Shown: positions 34,241-42,788 of the stretch, one piece after another | Layout: each line of letters opens with the position of its first letter | Numbering within the stretch: the first letter of the stretch is position 1 | Assembly: GCF_024189295.1 (NCBI RefSeq) | Contig: NZ_JAIZEN010000003.1 | Location: forward strand, 1 to 64,000 | Length of the DNA: 64,000 nucleotides | Reading direction: 5' to 3' | Source of the DNA: Halobacillus sp. A1 | Lineage (GTDB): Bacteria; Bacillota; Bacilli; Bacillales; Halobacillaceae | The notes under the pieces: generated by a model | Database searches by the model: none | What the model was told of the DNA's origin: nothing | What the model saw: only the letters and a program-made list of their open reading frames with translations | Program-made: the position numbers and the translations under genes

Positions 34241-35253
34241 TGGAAAAAACCACAGTGCCCGTGTATGTTAAATCGCAGCGAGTGAGTGAGGAAAAGATTG
34301 GTCGAATTGCAAGAGTGAATGGTGAAAGTTTTGTCATATGGGATGAGCAAAAAAGCTATGTATCCCAGGTGTCAGGTAAATTTCGTTACGAATCTAATGA
34401 ATGGCCGATCATCGGTGATTGGGTCGTTCATGAACCGCATTCGAATGACCAAGCTATTATTCACAAAGTATTGAATAGAAAGACAGTACTTTATCGAAAA
34501 GAACCCGGTACTCTGCATCAAAAGCAGATGATTGCAGCAAATATAGACAGTGTATTTATAGTGACAGCGTTAACGAATGACTTTAACTTGCAAAGGCTGG
34601 AAAGGTACGTACTGCAAGCCTATGAAAGTGGCGCTAAGCCAATTATCATTTGTACGAAAAGTGATCTAGTCGAGAATACTGCTGAGTATAGAGCGGAAAT
34701 TGAAAATTATATTCCAGCAGTCCCTGTTTATGTGATAAGCAGTTTTGACGGAAATGGTATGGAAGATTTTATGTCTGAGCTGAAATCAGGGGAAACTTAT
34801 GCGTTGATTGGATCGTCCGGAGTGGGTAAATCGACTCTCATCAACCAGTTATTAGGTCAAGACGTTTTATTAACGAATCAAGTTAGAGAACAGGATGGGA
34901 AAGGACGTCACACGACAACTCATCGAGAAATGTTCCTTCTTCCTAACGGCTCTTTCGTTATGGATACCCCCGGCATGAGGGAGATTCAAGTTTGGGGAGA
35001 GTCTGAATCTTTGGATTTAAGTTTTTCTGATATTGATCAGCTGGCTGGTAACTGTAAATTTCGTGATTGTGAACATAACGAGGAACCAGGATGTGCGGTG
35101 CAGGGCGCTATATCTAATGGGAGCATGACAATTGCTCGTCTGAAAAGCTATCACAAGCTCACTCGCGAGCTCGAAAGATTGGAACTTAAAGAAAAATATG
35201 GGGCTCATCGGACAAATCGATTGCTTCATAGTCCTAATTCCAAAAAATTCTGA
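34240..35253 (+). CDS. rsgA: Ribosome small-subunit assembly GTPase RsgA
   Basis: Circularly permuted GTPase (YjeQ/YloQ) that helps mature the 30S decoding centre. The 337-residue protein has an N-terminal OB-fold, then the G motifs in permuted order: G4 'CTKSDLV', G1 P-loop GSSGVGKS at 191-198, G2 'GRHTTTHRE', G3 'DTPGMRE'. A zinc finger follows ('CKFRDCEHNEEPGC'). It is longer than YloQ (298 aa) and not beside priA/prkC genes, so it may be a second paralogue. AGGAGGA is 5 nt before the ATG and can be masked by an upstream hairpin. Confidence 0.93.
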   Translation: MEKTTVPVYVKSQRVSEEKIGRIARVNGESFVIWDEQKSYVSQVSGKFRYESNEWPIIGDWVVHEPHSNDQAIIHKVLNRKTVLYRKEPGTLHQKQMIAANIDSVFIVTALTNDFNLQRLERYVLQAYESGAKPIIICTKSDLVENTAEYRAEIENYIPAVPVYVISSFDGNGMEDFMSELKSGETYALIGSSGVGKSTLINQLLGQDVLLTNQVREQDGKGRHTTTHREMFLLPNGSFVMDTPGMREIQVWGESESLDLSFSDIDQLAGNCKFRDCEHNEEPGCAVQGAISNGSMTIARLKSYHKLTRELERLELKEKYGAHRTNRLLHSPNSKKF

Positions 35254-35258
35254 TATTG

Positions 35259-35319
35259 AAAAAGAGGGCTGGCCATAAAAATCTATTGATTAGACTTTTA
35301 TGGCCAGCCCTCTTTTTTC
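35259..35319. terminator. Terminator of rsgA
   Basis: Very long stem: AAAAAGAGGGCTGGCCATAA (from 35259) pairs with the arm ending TTATGGCCAGCCCTCTTTTT (to about 35318). Confidence 0.92.
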
Positions 35320-35390
35320 TATACAACTCTTATTTATAGTTTTGATAAACGAAGAAAACTGTGGTCTTTCAGTTAATTTAAAATGAGGTG

Positions 35391-36245
35391 TTATTGTTTT
35401 CCAAAACTCATTTTTTCATAACGACCTCTTATGACTTCATATATACCGTAAAGTATTAAACCTACGGCAACGATTCCTAACATCCATTGGCCAAGAGGTT
35501 GTTGTGATATTTCGGCTAAAGCACCGTCTAAACCTTTTGCTTCATCTGGATTAGAGGACATGGCTGTCTGAATAAAAAAGAAACCAACAGTTGCTAAAAC
35601 AATTCCCCTCGAAATAAGTCCCATTTTCCCAGACTTTTTGGCGATTTTCCGTTCATGGTCATCCATCTCACTAATATTGAATTTTTTCATGAATCTTTTA
35701 GTAATGCCGCTGTAAAATTCACTAACGCCGTAGCCGATTATAATTGCCCCGAGAAGTCCTACAAGCCACGCCCCAAACGGTTGGGACAGGAGTTGAGCTG
35801 AAATGGATTCTTCAGAATTACCGCCACCACTGCCAGCGTGCATGGCTATTTGAATAGCGTTTACGGCTAAAGCACCATAAATCACGCCCCCGATCAAGTA
35901 ACAAAAACGGATAAATAGCCCTTTACTATCGCTTCCTTTACGTGATGTATCCTTAATCGATTTAATAACGAGCCAGGAAATATAACCAATCAGTCCGATT
36001 CCAATGATCCATAATAATATTTCACCAAACGGAATGCTCGCCAGGGACTGAAACATCCCGCCTGTACCTGTTGTTTTCCCACCGACTCCAACGGCAGCCA
36101 TTAAGGATAATAAACCGACTAGAGCATATACAGTACCTTTCGCCATATGTCCAAATCGCCCAAATCTTCTTATCCAAGGTTTAATATCTTCGTTAGTATC
36201 CACACCCTTCATTTTGTTTTTTCCCTTAGATAAAGTAGTCGCCAT
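35391..36245 (-). CDS. DUF1206 family membrane protein
   Basis: A 284-residue integral membrane protein made of three repeats, each with two hydrophobic segments. 'WIRRFGRFGHMAKGTVYALVGLLSL', 'LFIRFCYLIGGVIYGALAVNAI' and 'GLISRGIVLATVGFFFIQTA' open the repeats, and a 'QPLGQWMLGIVAVGLILYGIYEVI' type helix ends each. This triple repeat defines DUF1206. Function is unknown. AAGGGG lies upstream of the start. Transcribed in the same direction as the upstream alcohol dehydrogenase, with a terminator in between. Confidence 0.88.
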   Translation of the reverse strand: MATTLSKGKNKMKGVDTNEDIKPWIRRFGRFGHMAKGTVYALVGLLSLMAAVGVGGKTTGTGGMFQSLASIPFGEILLWIIGIGLIGYISWLVIKSIKDTSRKGSDSKGLFIRFCYLIGGVIYGALAVNAIQIAMHAGSGGGNSEESISAQLLSQPFGAWLVGLLGAIIIGYGVSEFYSGITKRFMKKFNISEMDDHERKIAKKSGKMGLISRGIVLATVGFFFIQTAMSSNPDEAKGLDGALAEISQQPLGQWMLGIVAVGLILYGIYEVIRGRYEKMSFGKQ

Positions 36246-36314
36246 GAGTCATTTCCCCTTCAATACAATTTTAATTACTACAATTTTATTCCCCAAAAAA
36301 AGACCTGCAAACCA

Positions 36315-36348
36315 ATAAAAAAAGCGGCAACCGCAAAGTTCCCGCTTT
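36315..36348 (-). terminator. Terminator of the alcohol dehydrogenase gene
   Basis: On the minus strand AAAGCGG pairs with CCGCTTT (36348-36342 and 36327-36321), followed by TTTTTATT. Confidence 0.7.
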
Positions 36349-36400
36349 ACATTATATCTATCACTACACTGTTATTTGTAGAACCTTATAAAATTTATAA

Positions 36401-37534
36401 TTATGGTTTTAAAATCACTTTAATGTTACCATCTTCTTTTTTATCGAAAATATCATAACCTTTGGCTGCATCTTCAAGACTGATGCTGTGTGTAATTATA
36501 TCTGTCGGATCAAATTCATTATTTTCAACCATATCATAAAGTTTCGGCATTAGATGAATAACTGGTGCCTGTCCCATTTTTAAAGAAATGTTGCGGCTGA
36601 AAAAGTCACCTAATGGAAAAGCGTTGGCCTCTGTACCGTATACTCCAGTCAATTGTAAAGTTCCAAATTTTCTAATTGATTGTGAGGCTGTAATAATCGG
36701 ACTGATTGTTCCAAATTGATTATCGTGGTCAGAACCGAATTCCTCACCAGGTGAGACGGTGCCGTCCATGCCTACACAATCAATGATCACGTCGGCACCG
36801 CCATTGGTCTCATTGTAAAGCAGCGCCCCGATTTCTGTTGTATCTTTAAAATTATAGGTTTCCACATTGTTCGTTTTCTTCGCGTGAGTCAAGCGATGAT
36901 CCACTTGATCCACAGCAATTACTCGCTTAGCCCCTTTAAGCCAGGCGAACTTCTGAGTCATCAATCCTATAGGACCGCTCCCTAAGACAATTACTGTATC
37001 TCCATTCTTAACACCGCTGTTTTCCACACTCCAGTATGCCGTTGGAATGACGTCAGATAAAAACAGAACACTTTCGTCATCAAGGCTGCTTGATTCGGGA
37101 ACTTTAAAAGAGGTGAAGTCAGCATACGGCACACGCAGAAACTCTGCTTGTCCCCCAGGATAGTTCCCGAATGGTTCTGTAAAACCAAATAGTCCGCCTG
37201 CATCACTGTGGGGGTTGGAATTGTCACATTGGCTTTCCATTTGGTTACTGCAGAAAAAGCATTCTCCACAACCAATATTGAATGGGATGATCACTCGATC
37301 ACCTTTTTTAAGATTTTTTACGTCTGGTCCAACTTCTTCTACAATACCCATAGGTTCGTGCCCGATGACATAATCTTGCTCCGGTTCAATCCCACCTTTA
37401 TATAAGTGGAGGTCAGAGCCGCAAATACCGCTTGCAGTTATTCGAACAATCATATCATCGCTTAATTCTATGGAAGGGTCTTTTACATCCTTTACGACCA
37501 TTTTTTCTTTGCCTTGGTAAGTAACTGCTCTCAT
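36401..37534 (-). CDS. Zinc-dependent alcohol dehydrogenase
   Basis: Medium-chain dehydrogenase of 377 residues acting on alcohols or aldehydes with NAD(P). The catalytic zinc ligands are Cys38 (GICGSD), His59-Glu60 (GHEPMG). A structural-zinc cysteine cluster follows ('GCGECFFCSNQMESQC'). The Rossmann motif is 'VLGSGPIGLMTQ'. It resembles the AdhB/formaldehyde-dehydrogenase-like group common in Bacillus ('DVIPTAYWSVENSGV', insertion 'GMDGTVSPGEEFG'). The substrate is not determined. Possible SigB-like boxes lie upstream. Confidence 0.9.
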   Translation of the reverse strand: MRAVTYQGKEKMVVKDVKDPSIELSDDMIVRITASGICGSDLHLYKGGIEPEQDYVIGHEPMGIVEEVGPDVKNLKKGDRVIIPFNIGCGECFFCSNQMESQCDNSNPHSDAGGLFGFTEPFGNYPGGQAEFLRVPYADFTSFKVPESSSLDDESVLFLSDVIPTAYWSVENSGVKNGDTVIVLGSGPIGLMTQKFAWLKGAKRVIAVDQVDHRLTHAKKTNNVETYNFKDTTEIGALLYNETNGGADVIIDCVGMDGTVSPGEEFGSDHDNQFGTISPIITASQSIRKFGTLQLTGVYGTEANAFPLGDFFSRNISLKMGQAPVIHLMPKLYDMVENNEFDPTDIITHSISLEDAAKGYDIFDKKEDGNIKVILKP

Positions 37535-37570
37535 TCATTCCACTTCCTTATTAGTAAAGTTTACGATACT

Positions 37571-37596
37571 ATAACCATTATTCTAGAATAGTAAAC
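37571..37596 (-). promoter_or_regulatory. Weak SigB-like promoter candidate
   Basis: On the minus strand GTTTAC (37596-37591), 14-bp spacer, GGTTAT (37576-37571). Each box has one mismatch to the SigB consensus, and spacing equals that of the yhdN candidate at 25454-25479. Confidence 0.3.
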
Positions 37597-37704
37597 ATAA
37601 TGGTGAATCATACATTATGGCCCACTGATAGACGTATCAATGAATTTCCCTTATAATCGGAACTGGAGTTTAACTACATAACGAAAAGAAAAGGAGAGTG
37701 TCTT

Positions 37705-38631
37705 ATGACAAAAAAATTAGTGTTCGGTCATAAAAATCCTGATACAGATACCATTTGTTCGGCTATTGTTTACGCTGAGCTGAAAAACAAAATCGGGGAA
37801 GAGGCAGAAGCTGTACGTTTAGGAGAAGTAAGCAGTGAAACCCAATATGCATTGGATTATTTCCGAGTGGACGCTCCACGTTTAGTTGAAACTGTGGCGA
37901 ATGAGGTGGATAAAGTCATTCTAGTGGACCACAATGAACGCCAGCAAAGTGCTGCTGATATAGATGAGGTGGAAGTAGCTGAAGTAATCGATCATCACAG
38001 AATAGCGAACTTTGAAACCAAAGGTCCACTTTATTACCGTGCTGAGCCTGTTGGCTGTACGGCAACCATACTAACTAAAATGTTTAAAGAAAATGGAGAG
38101 GAAATCTCTAAGAGCCAAGCTGGTTTATTGCTTTCTTCCATTATATCGGATTCTTTACTTTTTAAATCCCCAACGTGCACTGATGAAGATGTGAAGGCAG
38201 CTAAAGAGCTTGAGACTATTGCAGGTGTGGACGCTGAATCATATGGACTGGAATTATTGAAAGCTGGTGCAGATATAAGCGGACTTAGCGCAGAAGAGCT
38301 TCTTTCTCTGGATGCTAAAGAGTTTTCAATGGGGAATTCTAAAGTCGAGATTGCTCAAGTTAACACAGTAGATACCGAAGAGGTGCTTCAACGTAAAAGT
38401 GAAATCTCAAAGGCGATTAAGAATACGATCTCAGATAAATCTTTAGGTTTGTTCGTATTTGTAATCACAGACATACTGACGAATGATTCGACAGTCATTG
38501 CTTTAGGAGATGAGGCTTCTTCTGTAAATCAAGCCTTCGGCGTCGAACTGAAAGACAATCAGGCCGTCCTTGAGGGTGTAGTTTCCCGCAAGAAGCAAAT
38601 TGTCCCTCCTTTAAACGAACAGTTTGTTTAA
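37705..38631 (+). CDS. ppaC: Manganese-dependent inorganic pyrophosphatase
   Basis: Family II pyrophosphatase that hydrolyses PPi to phosphate and drives biosynthetic reactions. The 308-residue protein has an N-terminal DHH domain with Mn-binding motifs '[14 protein letters not shown]', 'DHNE' and 'DHHR', and a C-terminal DHHA2 domain ending in the substrate-binding '[10 protein letters not shown]'. Length and motifs match B. subtilis PpaC (YybQ). The gene is monocistronic, with RBS AAAAGGAGAG and a bidirectional terminator downstream. Confidence 0.96.
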   Translation: MTKKLVFGHKNPDTDTICSAIVYAELKNKIGEEAEAVRLGEVSSETQYALDYFRVDAPRLVETVANEVDKVILVDHNERQQSAADIDEVEVAEVIDHHRIANFETKGPLYYRAEPVGCTATILTKMFKENGEEISKSQAGLLLSSIISDSLLFKSPTCTDEDVKAAKELETIAGVDAESYGLELLKAGADISGLSAEELLSLDAKEFSMGNSKVEIAQVNTVDTEEVLQRKSEISKAIKNTISDKSLGLFVFVITDILTNDSTVIALGDEASSVNQAFGVELKDNQAVLEGVVSRKKQIVPPLNEQFV

Positions 38632-38644
38632 GAAAGCGCTCATG

Positions 38645-38689
38645 ACGAAGGGCTTACTCCGATTCAAGGAGTAAGCCCTTCGTTTTTTA
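38645..38689. terminator. Bidirectional terminator of ppaC and the GNAT gene
   Basis: ACGAAGGGCTTACTCC (38645-38660) pairs with GGAGTAAGCCCTTCGT (38668-38683), then a T-tract. The stem overlaps the 3' end of the minus-strand gene. Confidence 0.92.
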
Positions 38690-39257
38690 TATGCTCGTAC
38701 CATTCTTTGCGTAAAATACCCATGCGTATGGAGTCGTAATGTTTCCCCTCATAAATTCTGCATTTTCTCATTCTTCCTTCCAATTTCATTCCCAGTTTCC
38801 GACCGACTTGCATCATCCTTTCATTCCTTGACCAAGTCGTCAGACCTGCTCTTGCAATAGGTAAGGTTTGAAACAGGTGGTCTATCCACAACGTTAAAGC
38901 AGAGGTGCCATACCCTCCATTCCAATACTCTTTCTTGTATATGCCGATCCCAACCTCCAGCCATAGAGACGGTTTATGCTCCCAGTAATATGTGACTGTA
39001 CCGATAATTTCACCATCTACTTCAATCAGAAGTCTCGAATCCGGTTCTCCGTTTTTAATTCGTTCCTTGCGAGCGTTCTCGTGACTGCGATAACTTTCTA
39101 AAGTGTGGGGTTCTAAAGGATAGTACGGTGCATCCCATTCTTTCCATTCAGGATTTGGGCTGCTGTAAATCAGCTGCCATAATGTTTTGGTATCCGCTTC
39201 AGTGATACTTCTTAATTGTAGTTTGTTATTCAACAATCTAGTTTCAGTCGCAACCAT
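38664..39257 (-). CDS. GNAT family N-acetyltransferase (RimJ/RimL-like)
   Basis: A 197-residue acetyl-CoA-dependent acetyltransferase. 'LQLRSITEADTKTLWQLI' opens the domain, followed by 'LLIEVDGEIIGTVTYYWEHKPSLWLEVGIGIYKKEYWNGGYGT' type strands carrying the CoA-binding turn (YWNGGYGTSAL), and 'RNERMMQVGRKLGMKLEGRMRK', typical of the Acetyltransf_3 subfamily. Substrate is unknown. ATG 39257 is chosen because TTTTAGGAGGG sits just upstream; an earlier in-frame start at 39332 lacks an RBS. Confidence 0.88.
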   Translation of the reverse strand: MVATETRLLNNKLQLRSITEADTKTLWQLIYSSPNPEWKEWDAPYYPLEPHTLESYRSHENARKERIKNGEPDSRLLIEVDGEIIGTVTYYWEHKPSLWLEVGIGIYKKEYWNGGYGTSALTLWIDHLFQTLPIARAGLTTWSRNERMMQVGRKLGMKLEGRMRKCRIYEGKHYDSIRMGILRKEWYEHIKNEGLTP

Positions 39258-39375
39258 GATTTTCCCTCCTAAAAGAGAAGCTTTAATAGTCATCGTATCA
39301 CACGATTCATGAAAAGTATGTTTTAGAATCAATGAGCAGGGTAATTAATTTTCGTAAGCAGAAAAGGGTGATTAT

Positions 39376-40326
39376 ATGATAAGTGTTTACGGTTATTCAA
39401 AAGAAGAAGGTCTTCAAACTTTTCCTTCTTTAGAAAGCATGGATCAGGCTGTTGTAGAATGGTATTGGGTGGATCTTGATTCTCCGACTGAGGAAGAAGT
39501 GAAATGTTTAGATACATACTTTCAGTTTCATCCCTTAGCTATAGAAGACTGTTTGCATGACTTGCAAAGACCAAAGCTTGATTATTACGAGAACCATACT
39601 TTTTTTGTATTTCATGCCCTGCATCAAGAGTCAATGGATCGCCAGGAAATCAATTTGTTTCTCGGTGAGGGGTTTGTGGTTACATTTCACAAAGAGCCTT
39701 CTAAAGAAATAGAAGCTGTGAAAAGTATGCTGAACCGTCATAAAAATCATCAGGAGCTGGATGAGTATTATGTTCTTTATCAGCTGTTAGATAAAGTAGT
39801 GGACCGTTATTTTCCAATCGTGTATGAAATAGAAGATCACATCAACGAAATAGAAGATAATACACAGAATTTGTCAATGGAACAGTTATTAGAAGAATTA
39901 TTCGACCGTAGAGGAGAGCTGCTGCGAATAAGGCAAACGGTGCATCCTATGAGAGACCTGCTATACCGGATGCTGAATACTCATCATCTAGATGGAGTGA
40001 GAGAGAGAAGAGAATACTTTGCCGACATTTATGACCATCTGATAAAGGTAGCTGAAATCGTCGGCTCGAATCGGGAAATGACTCAGGATATAAGAGACAG
40101 CTATTTATCTTTGAACTCTCATGAGACAAACCGGACAATGCAGATTCTTACAGTGATTTCAGTTATTTTCATGCCGTTGACTTTCGTTGTAGGAGTGTAC
40201 GGGATGAATTTTATGAACATGCCGGAACTGAATACAGAGTATGGTTATTTCGTAGTGTGGGGACTGATGATCGTTATGGCAGTCGGAATGTTCTTTTGGT
40301 TCAAGAACAAAGGGTGGTTTGACTGA
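39376..40326 (+). CDS. corA: CorA-family magnesium transporter
   Basis: Pentameric divalent-cation channel. A 316-residue protein with a large cytoplasmic N-terminal domain ('WYWVDLDSPTEEEVKCL', 'HPLAIEDCLHDLQRPKLDYYENHTFFVFHAL'), a long coiled stalk, and two C-terminal membrane helices separated by the YGMNF signature, which forms the Mg2+ selectivity filter. The C-terminus is basic (WFKNKGWFD). AAAAGGGTGA precedes ATG. Single gene; divergent to the GNAT gene. Confidence 0.94.
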   Translation: MISVYGYSKEEGLQTFPSLESMDQAVVEWYWVDLDSPTEEEVKCLDTYFQFHPLAIEDCLHDLQRPKLDYYENHTFFVFHALHQESMDRQEINLFLGEGFVVTFHKEPSKEIEAVKSMLNRHKNHQELDEYYVLYQLLDKVVDRYFPIVYEIEDHINEIEDNTQNLSMEQLLEELFDRRGELLRIRQTVHPMRDLLYRMLNTHHLDGVRERREYFADIYDHLIKVAEIVGSNREMTQDIRDSYLSLNSHETNRTMQILTVISVIFMPLTFVVGVYGMNFMNMPELNTEYGYFVVWGLMIVMAVGMFFWFKNKGWFD

Positions 40327-40418
40327 TTGATGAAGCAAGTCGAATAAAACAGGCTTTTAAGTAGAATGTTTTCTGTTCAAATCAGTTTATTTCGTTATAT
40401 ATTAAATAAAAACAAAAC

Positions 40419-40457
40419 AATGCCGATATTCCTCATCAAGAGGATATCGGCATTGTG
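40419..40457 (-). terminator. Terminator of the small minus-strand gene pair
   Basis: AATGCCGATATTCCTC (40419-40434) pairs with GAGGATATCGGCATT (40440-40454). The T-rich side (TTTTGTTTTT) is on the minus strand. Confidence 0.75.
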
Positions 40458-40472
40458 GTTTATCTATCCAAT

Positions 40473-40613
40473 TTAAACTAATAAGTAATTAGCAATGACC
40501 CAAAGTATTGAAAAAAATATAAGTAAATAAAAAATATACTTCAATCGTTCCAATGAACCAATGGTTTTACGGCTGGATTGATCTTCTTTTCGATTACTTG
40601 AAGGCTGGCTCAT
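40473..40613 (-). CDS. Small membrane protein, 46 aa
   Basis: The minus strand encodes a peptide with a polar, basic N-terminal half (MSQPSSNRKEDQSSRK) and one hydrophobic helix ('YIFYLLIFFSILWVIANYLL'), so a single-span inner-membrane protein. GAGGTG lies about 7 nt before ATG 40613. A terminator follows at 40419-40457. No family recognised. It is 23 bp downstream of the HPr-like gene, so probably co-transcribed. Confidence 0.65.
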   Translation of the reverse strand: MSQPSSNRKEDQSSRKTIGSLERLKYIFYLLIFFSILWVIANYLLV

Positions 40614-40636
40614 TTTTTACACCTCATTAAAGATGA

Positions 40637-40969
40637 TTAAACGAATATAGATGTCTGACTATTCACTTGAGCCTCGCTGTATTTGGAACGAATACTGATA
40701 TCATCAATACAGCCTTCCAGTTCATTGTGTATCGTATGATAGACTTCTTCAATGTTTTCACCATCAATGATCATTACCGCAGGCTGGTCTGTATTTACGA
40801 ATAAAAAGAAAGATAACAGTTTAGTTAAGTGACCGGCATCTGCGATCAAATGGTCCTGGTGCAGGTAAATATTGCGCTCATTATTGGAAGAGTATTTATA
40901 AATATTTACGATCTGAGTAGTAGATAATGGCTGGTTGAAACGAATTTGATAAGAAGATAATTGACTCAT
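40637..40969 (-). CDS. Hypothetical protein with HPr-like pattern, 110 aa
   Basis: The segment 'IYLHQDHLIADAGHLTKLLSFFLFVNTDQPAVMIIDGENIEEVYHTI' resembles in order the strand-helix layout of HPr/Crh proteins, including the 'G.....A...I' end. The active-site His15 region of HPr is not preserved, so phosphotransfer is doubtful. The resemblance is by eye and weak. ATG 40969 follows GGGGGGTG at good spacing. It is followed by a small membrane-protein gene on the same strand. Confidence 0.55.
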   Translation of the reverse strand: MSQLSSYQIRFNQPLSTTQIVNIYKYSSNNERNIYLHQDHLIADAGHLTKLLSFFLFVNTDQPAVMIIDGENIEEVYHTIHNELEGCIDDISIRSKYSEAQVNSQTSIFV

Positions 40970-41044
40970 ACCTTTCACCCCCCTGATGCTTCATTTTCTT
41001 ACAATAATGTTACCCGAGTCATCTTTTTTTAAACATGACAGTTA

Positions 41045-41794
41045 TCAGTGTTCATAAATCATTTTTCTTGTCATTCCTCCATCTACCGTCAAGTCAGCTC
41101 CTGTTACGAAATCGTTCTCTTCATCTGTCAAATAAAAGCAGGCTTTCGCTACATCTTCAGGCTTTCCTACCCGGTTACTCATGTGTTGTTTATGATCGAT
41201 CTCCCTTAGATCAGAATAGTTTTCTGTTTGGATCCATCCAGGACTGATCGAATTCACTCGAATTTGAAATTCAGATAGAGAAGCTGCAAGAGCGTGGGTG
41301 ATACCTATAATTCCGCCTTTACTTGCTGCATATCCTTCAGAATTTGGTTCGGACATGTAAGCGCGAGTTGAAGCGAGATTTACGATTCTGCCTTTTACCC
41401 CGTTCTTTTTCCAAACTTGTGCCGCATGTTTTGAAAATAAAAAAACACTTCGTAAATTCGTATTGATGATCGAATCCCAGTTCTCTACTGACAGGTCTTC
41501 TAATGGTTGAAACTCACTAATTCCGGCATTATTAATCAATATAGTAAATGATCCCACTTCATCTAGTATTTTATTATATAGCTGATCAATCGACTGAGGA
41601 TCGCTTACATCACAGTAGAAGAAAAAGCCATCTCCTCCATTTTCACGTATTTCACCTAACAATTGCCTTCCGTGCTCTGCGTCATGGTCAGCCATGATTA
41701 CTGTTGCGCCATTTCTAGAGTAAGCGTGAGCAAGCTGTCTGCCAATCCCGTTACTTGCCCCTGTAATTAATACTGTATCGTTTGCAAATTTCAT
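41045..41794 (-). CDS. Short-chain dehydrogenase/reductase
   Basis: Classical SDR of 249 residues. NAD(P) motif 'TGASNGIG' (residues 10-17), acidic residue after strand 2 ('MADHDAEH', suggesting NAD preference), 'NNAG', catalytic Ser in 'LASTRAY', Tyr/Lys in 'YAASK', 'SPGWIQTE', and the C-terminal 'GADLTVDGGM' common to this family. Substrate is unknown; glucose-1-dehydrogenase-like and 3-oxoacyl-reductase-like enzymes share the pattern. RBS AGGAGGAAA upstream. Divergent from the HD-domain gene. Confidence 0.9.
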   Translation of the reverse strand: MKFANDTVLITGASNGIGRQLAHAYSRNGATVIMADHDAEHGRQLLGEIRENGGDGFFFYCDVSDPQSIDQLYNKILDEVGSFTILINNAGISEFQPLEDLSVENWDSIINTNLRSVFLFSKHAAQVWKKNGVKGRIVNLASTRAYMSEPNSEGYAASKGGIIGITHALAASLSEFQIRVNSISPGWIQTENYSDLREIDHKQHMSNRVGKPEDVAKACFYLTDEENDFVTGADLTVDGGMTRKMIYEH

Positions 41795-41920
41795 ATTATA
41801 TTTCCTCCTATACTTTGTTTCTATTTCCTTTTTCCATGAAAATATAAACCATTAAAGTAAACGGAGTGCTTGAGGATTCACCTAATAAAATGGTATATTC
41901 TTTTGAAAAGAGGTGATAGG

Positions 41921-42454
41921 ATGGCCCGCGTAACTTTAGTAGACGTTTTTAAACATAGAATTACTCAGAAGTATTTGCAGCGCTCAGGAATACATCATGC
42001 GGTCACAGTGGCAGGCTATGCCTATGATTTAGCACTTGAAGCCTCAGTATCCCCCGACTTAGCCACAAAATCTGCTCTCCTGCATGACATGGGACATTAC
42101 GAATGGTACCTTGATGGGAAATGGGATTATGAGGAGTATAGAAAACATGATATACATGCGATTAAAGGAGCTGAAAGAGCCCATAAATTGCTCATTCGTC
42201 TAGGGGAAGACCGCTTAGTAGCAAAAGAAGTTTCTTTAGCTGTATTGCTGCACACAGACAGTTACCTTCCTTTTTCATTGTCAGGGAAAAGAACTTCGTT
42301 ACAGGATGTAGTGGCAGAGGCTGACCGCAAAGATGAACAGCCGAATGGGCTGCATCATTACAATAAGATGAGCCCAAGCAGCGCGATCAAAAACCTAAGT
42401 GTTCTCGATAAGAAAATAACAGACTATTATGAAAATAATATAGAAGCAAAATAG
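41921..42454 (+). CDS. HD-domain phosphohydrolase family protein
   Basis: A 177-residue metal-dependent HD-superfamily protein. The metal-binding residues are in 'HHAVTVAGYAYDLAL', 'ALLHDMGHYEWY' (the HD pair), 'HDIHAIKGAERA' and 'LLHTDSYLP'. This arrangement is that of small hydrolases acting on nucleotides or phosphate esters; the substrate is unknown. AGAGGTGA sets the start at ATG 41921; the longer in-frame reading from 41870 lacks an RBS. Confidence 0.82.
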   Translation: MARVTLVDVFKHRITQKYLQRSGIHHAVTVAGYAYDLALEASVSPDLATKSALLHDMGHYEWYLDGKWDYEEYRKHDIHAIKGAERAHKLLIRLGEDRLVAKEVSLAVLLHTDSYLPFSLSGKRTSLQDVVAEADRKDEQPNGLHHYNKMSPSSAIKNLSVLDKKITDYYENNIEAK

Positions 42455-42536
42455 TACACATCCTCAAATTAGACCTCGCATAAGGTAATCTTGTGGCTTT
42501 TTTAACACGGATTATTCATCTGAGGAAGGAAGAGGT

Positions 42537-42674
42537 ATGTTGGTCTTTAACATTTTTTTCTATAGAGTTTCAATTACAGTAAAAAAGAATAGTAATACGG
42601 TAAAGCAGGAGGAATATAAGAAAGCTAAGGAAAAACTATTGAATCGAAAAGCTCAATACTACAACTTGTACTAG
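42537..42674 (+). CDS. YrzI-like small protein, 45 aa
   Basis: Starts MLVFNIFFYRVSITVKK, followed by a basic/acidic helix ('EEYKKAKEKLLNRKAQYYNLY'). This is the layout of the YrzI family of Bacillus small proteins (hydrophobic 'FxITI' start, then an amphipathic helix). Assignment is by pattern. The RBS AGGAAGAGG precedes ATG 42537. An imperfect hairpin with a T-tract follows at 42681-42713. Confidence 0.6.
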   Translation: MLVFNIFFYRVSITVKKNSNTVKQEEYKKAKEKLLNRKAQYYNLY

Positions 42675-42680
42675 ATTTTA

Positions 42681-42713
42681 ATCCTTACCTGAGTCAGGGA
42701 AGGGTTTTTTTAT
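42681..42713 (+). terminator. Terminator after the YrzI-like gene
   Basis: CCTTACCTGA and TCAGGGAAGG form an imperfect stem, followed by GTTTTTTT. Confidence 0.65.
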
Positions 42714-42788
42714 GCTTTAAAATTTTTGTATTTTATTATAATTTTCGTTATGGTCAATTAAAGACGTTATTAGAAAGTAGGAAAGAAA

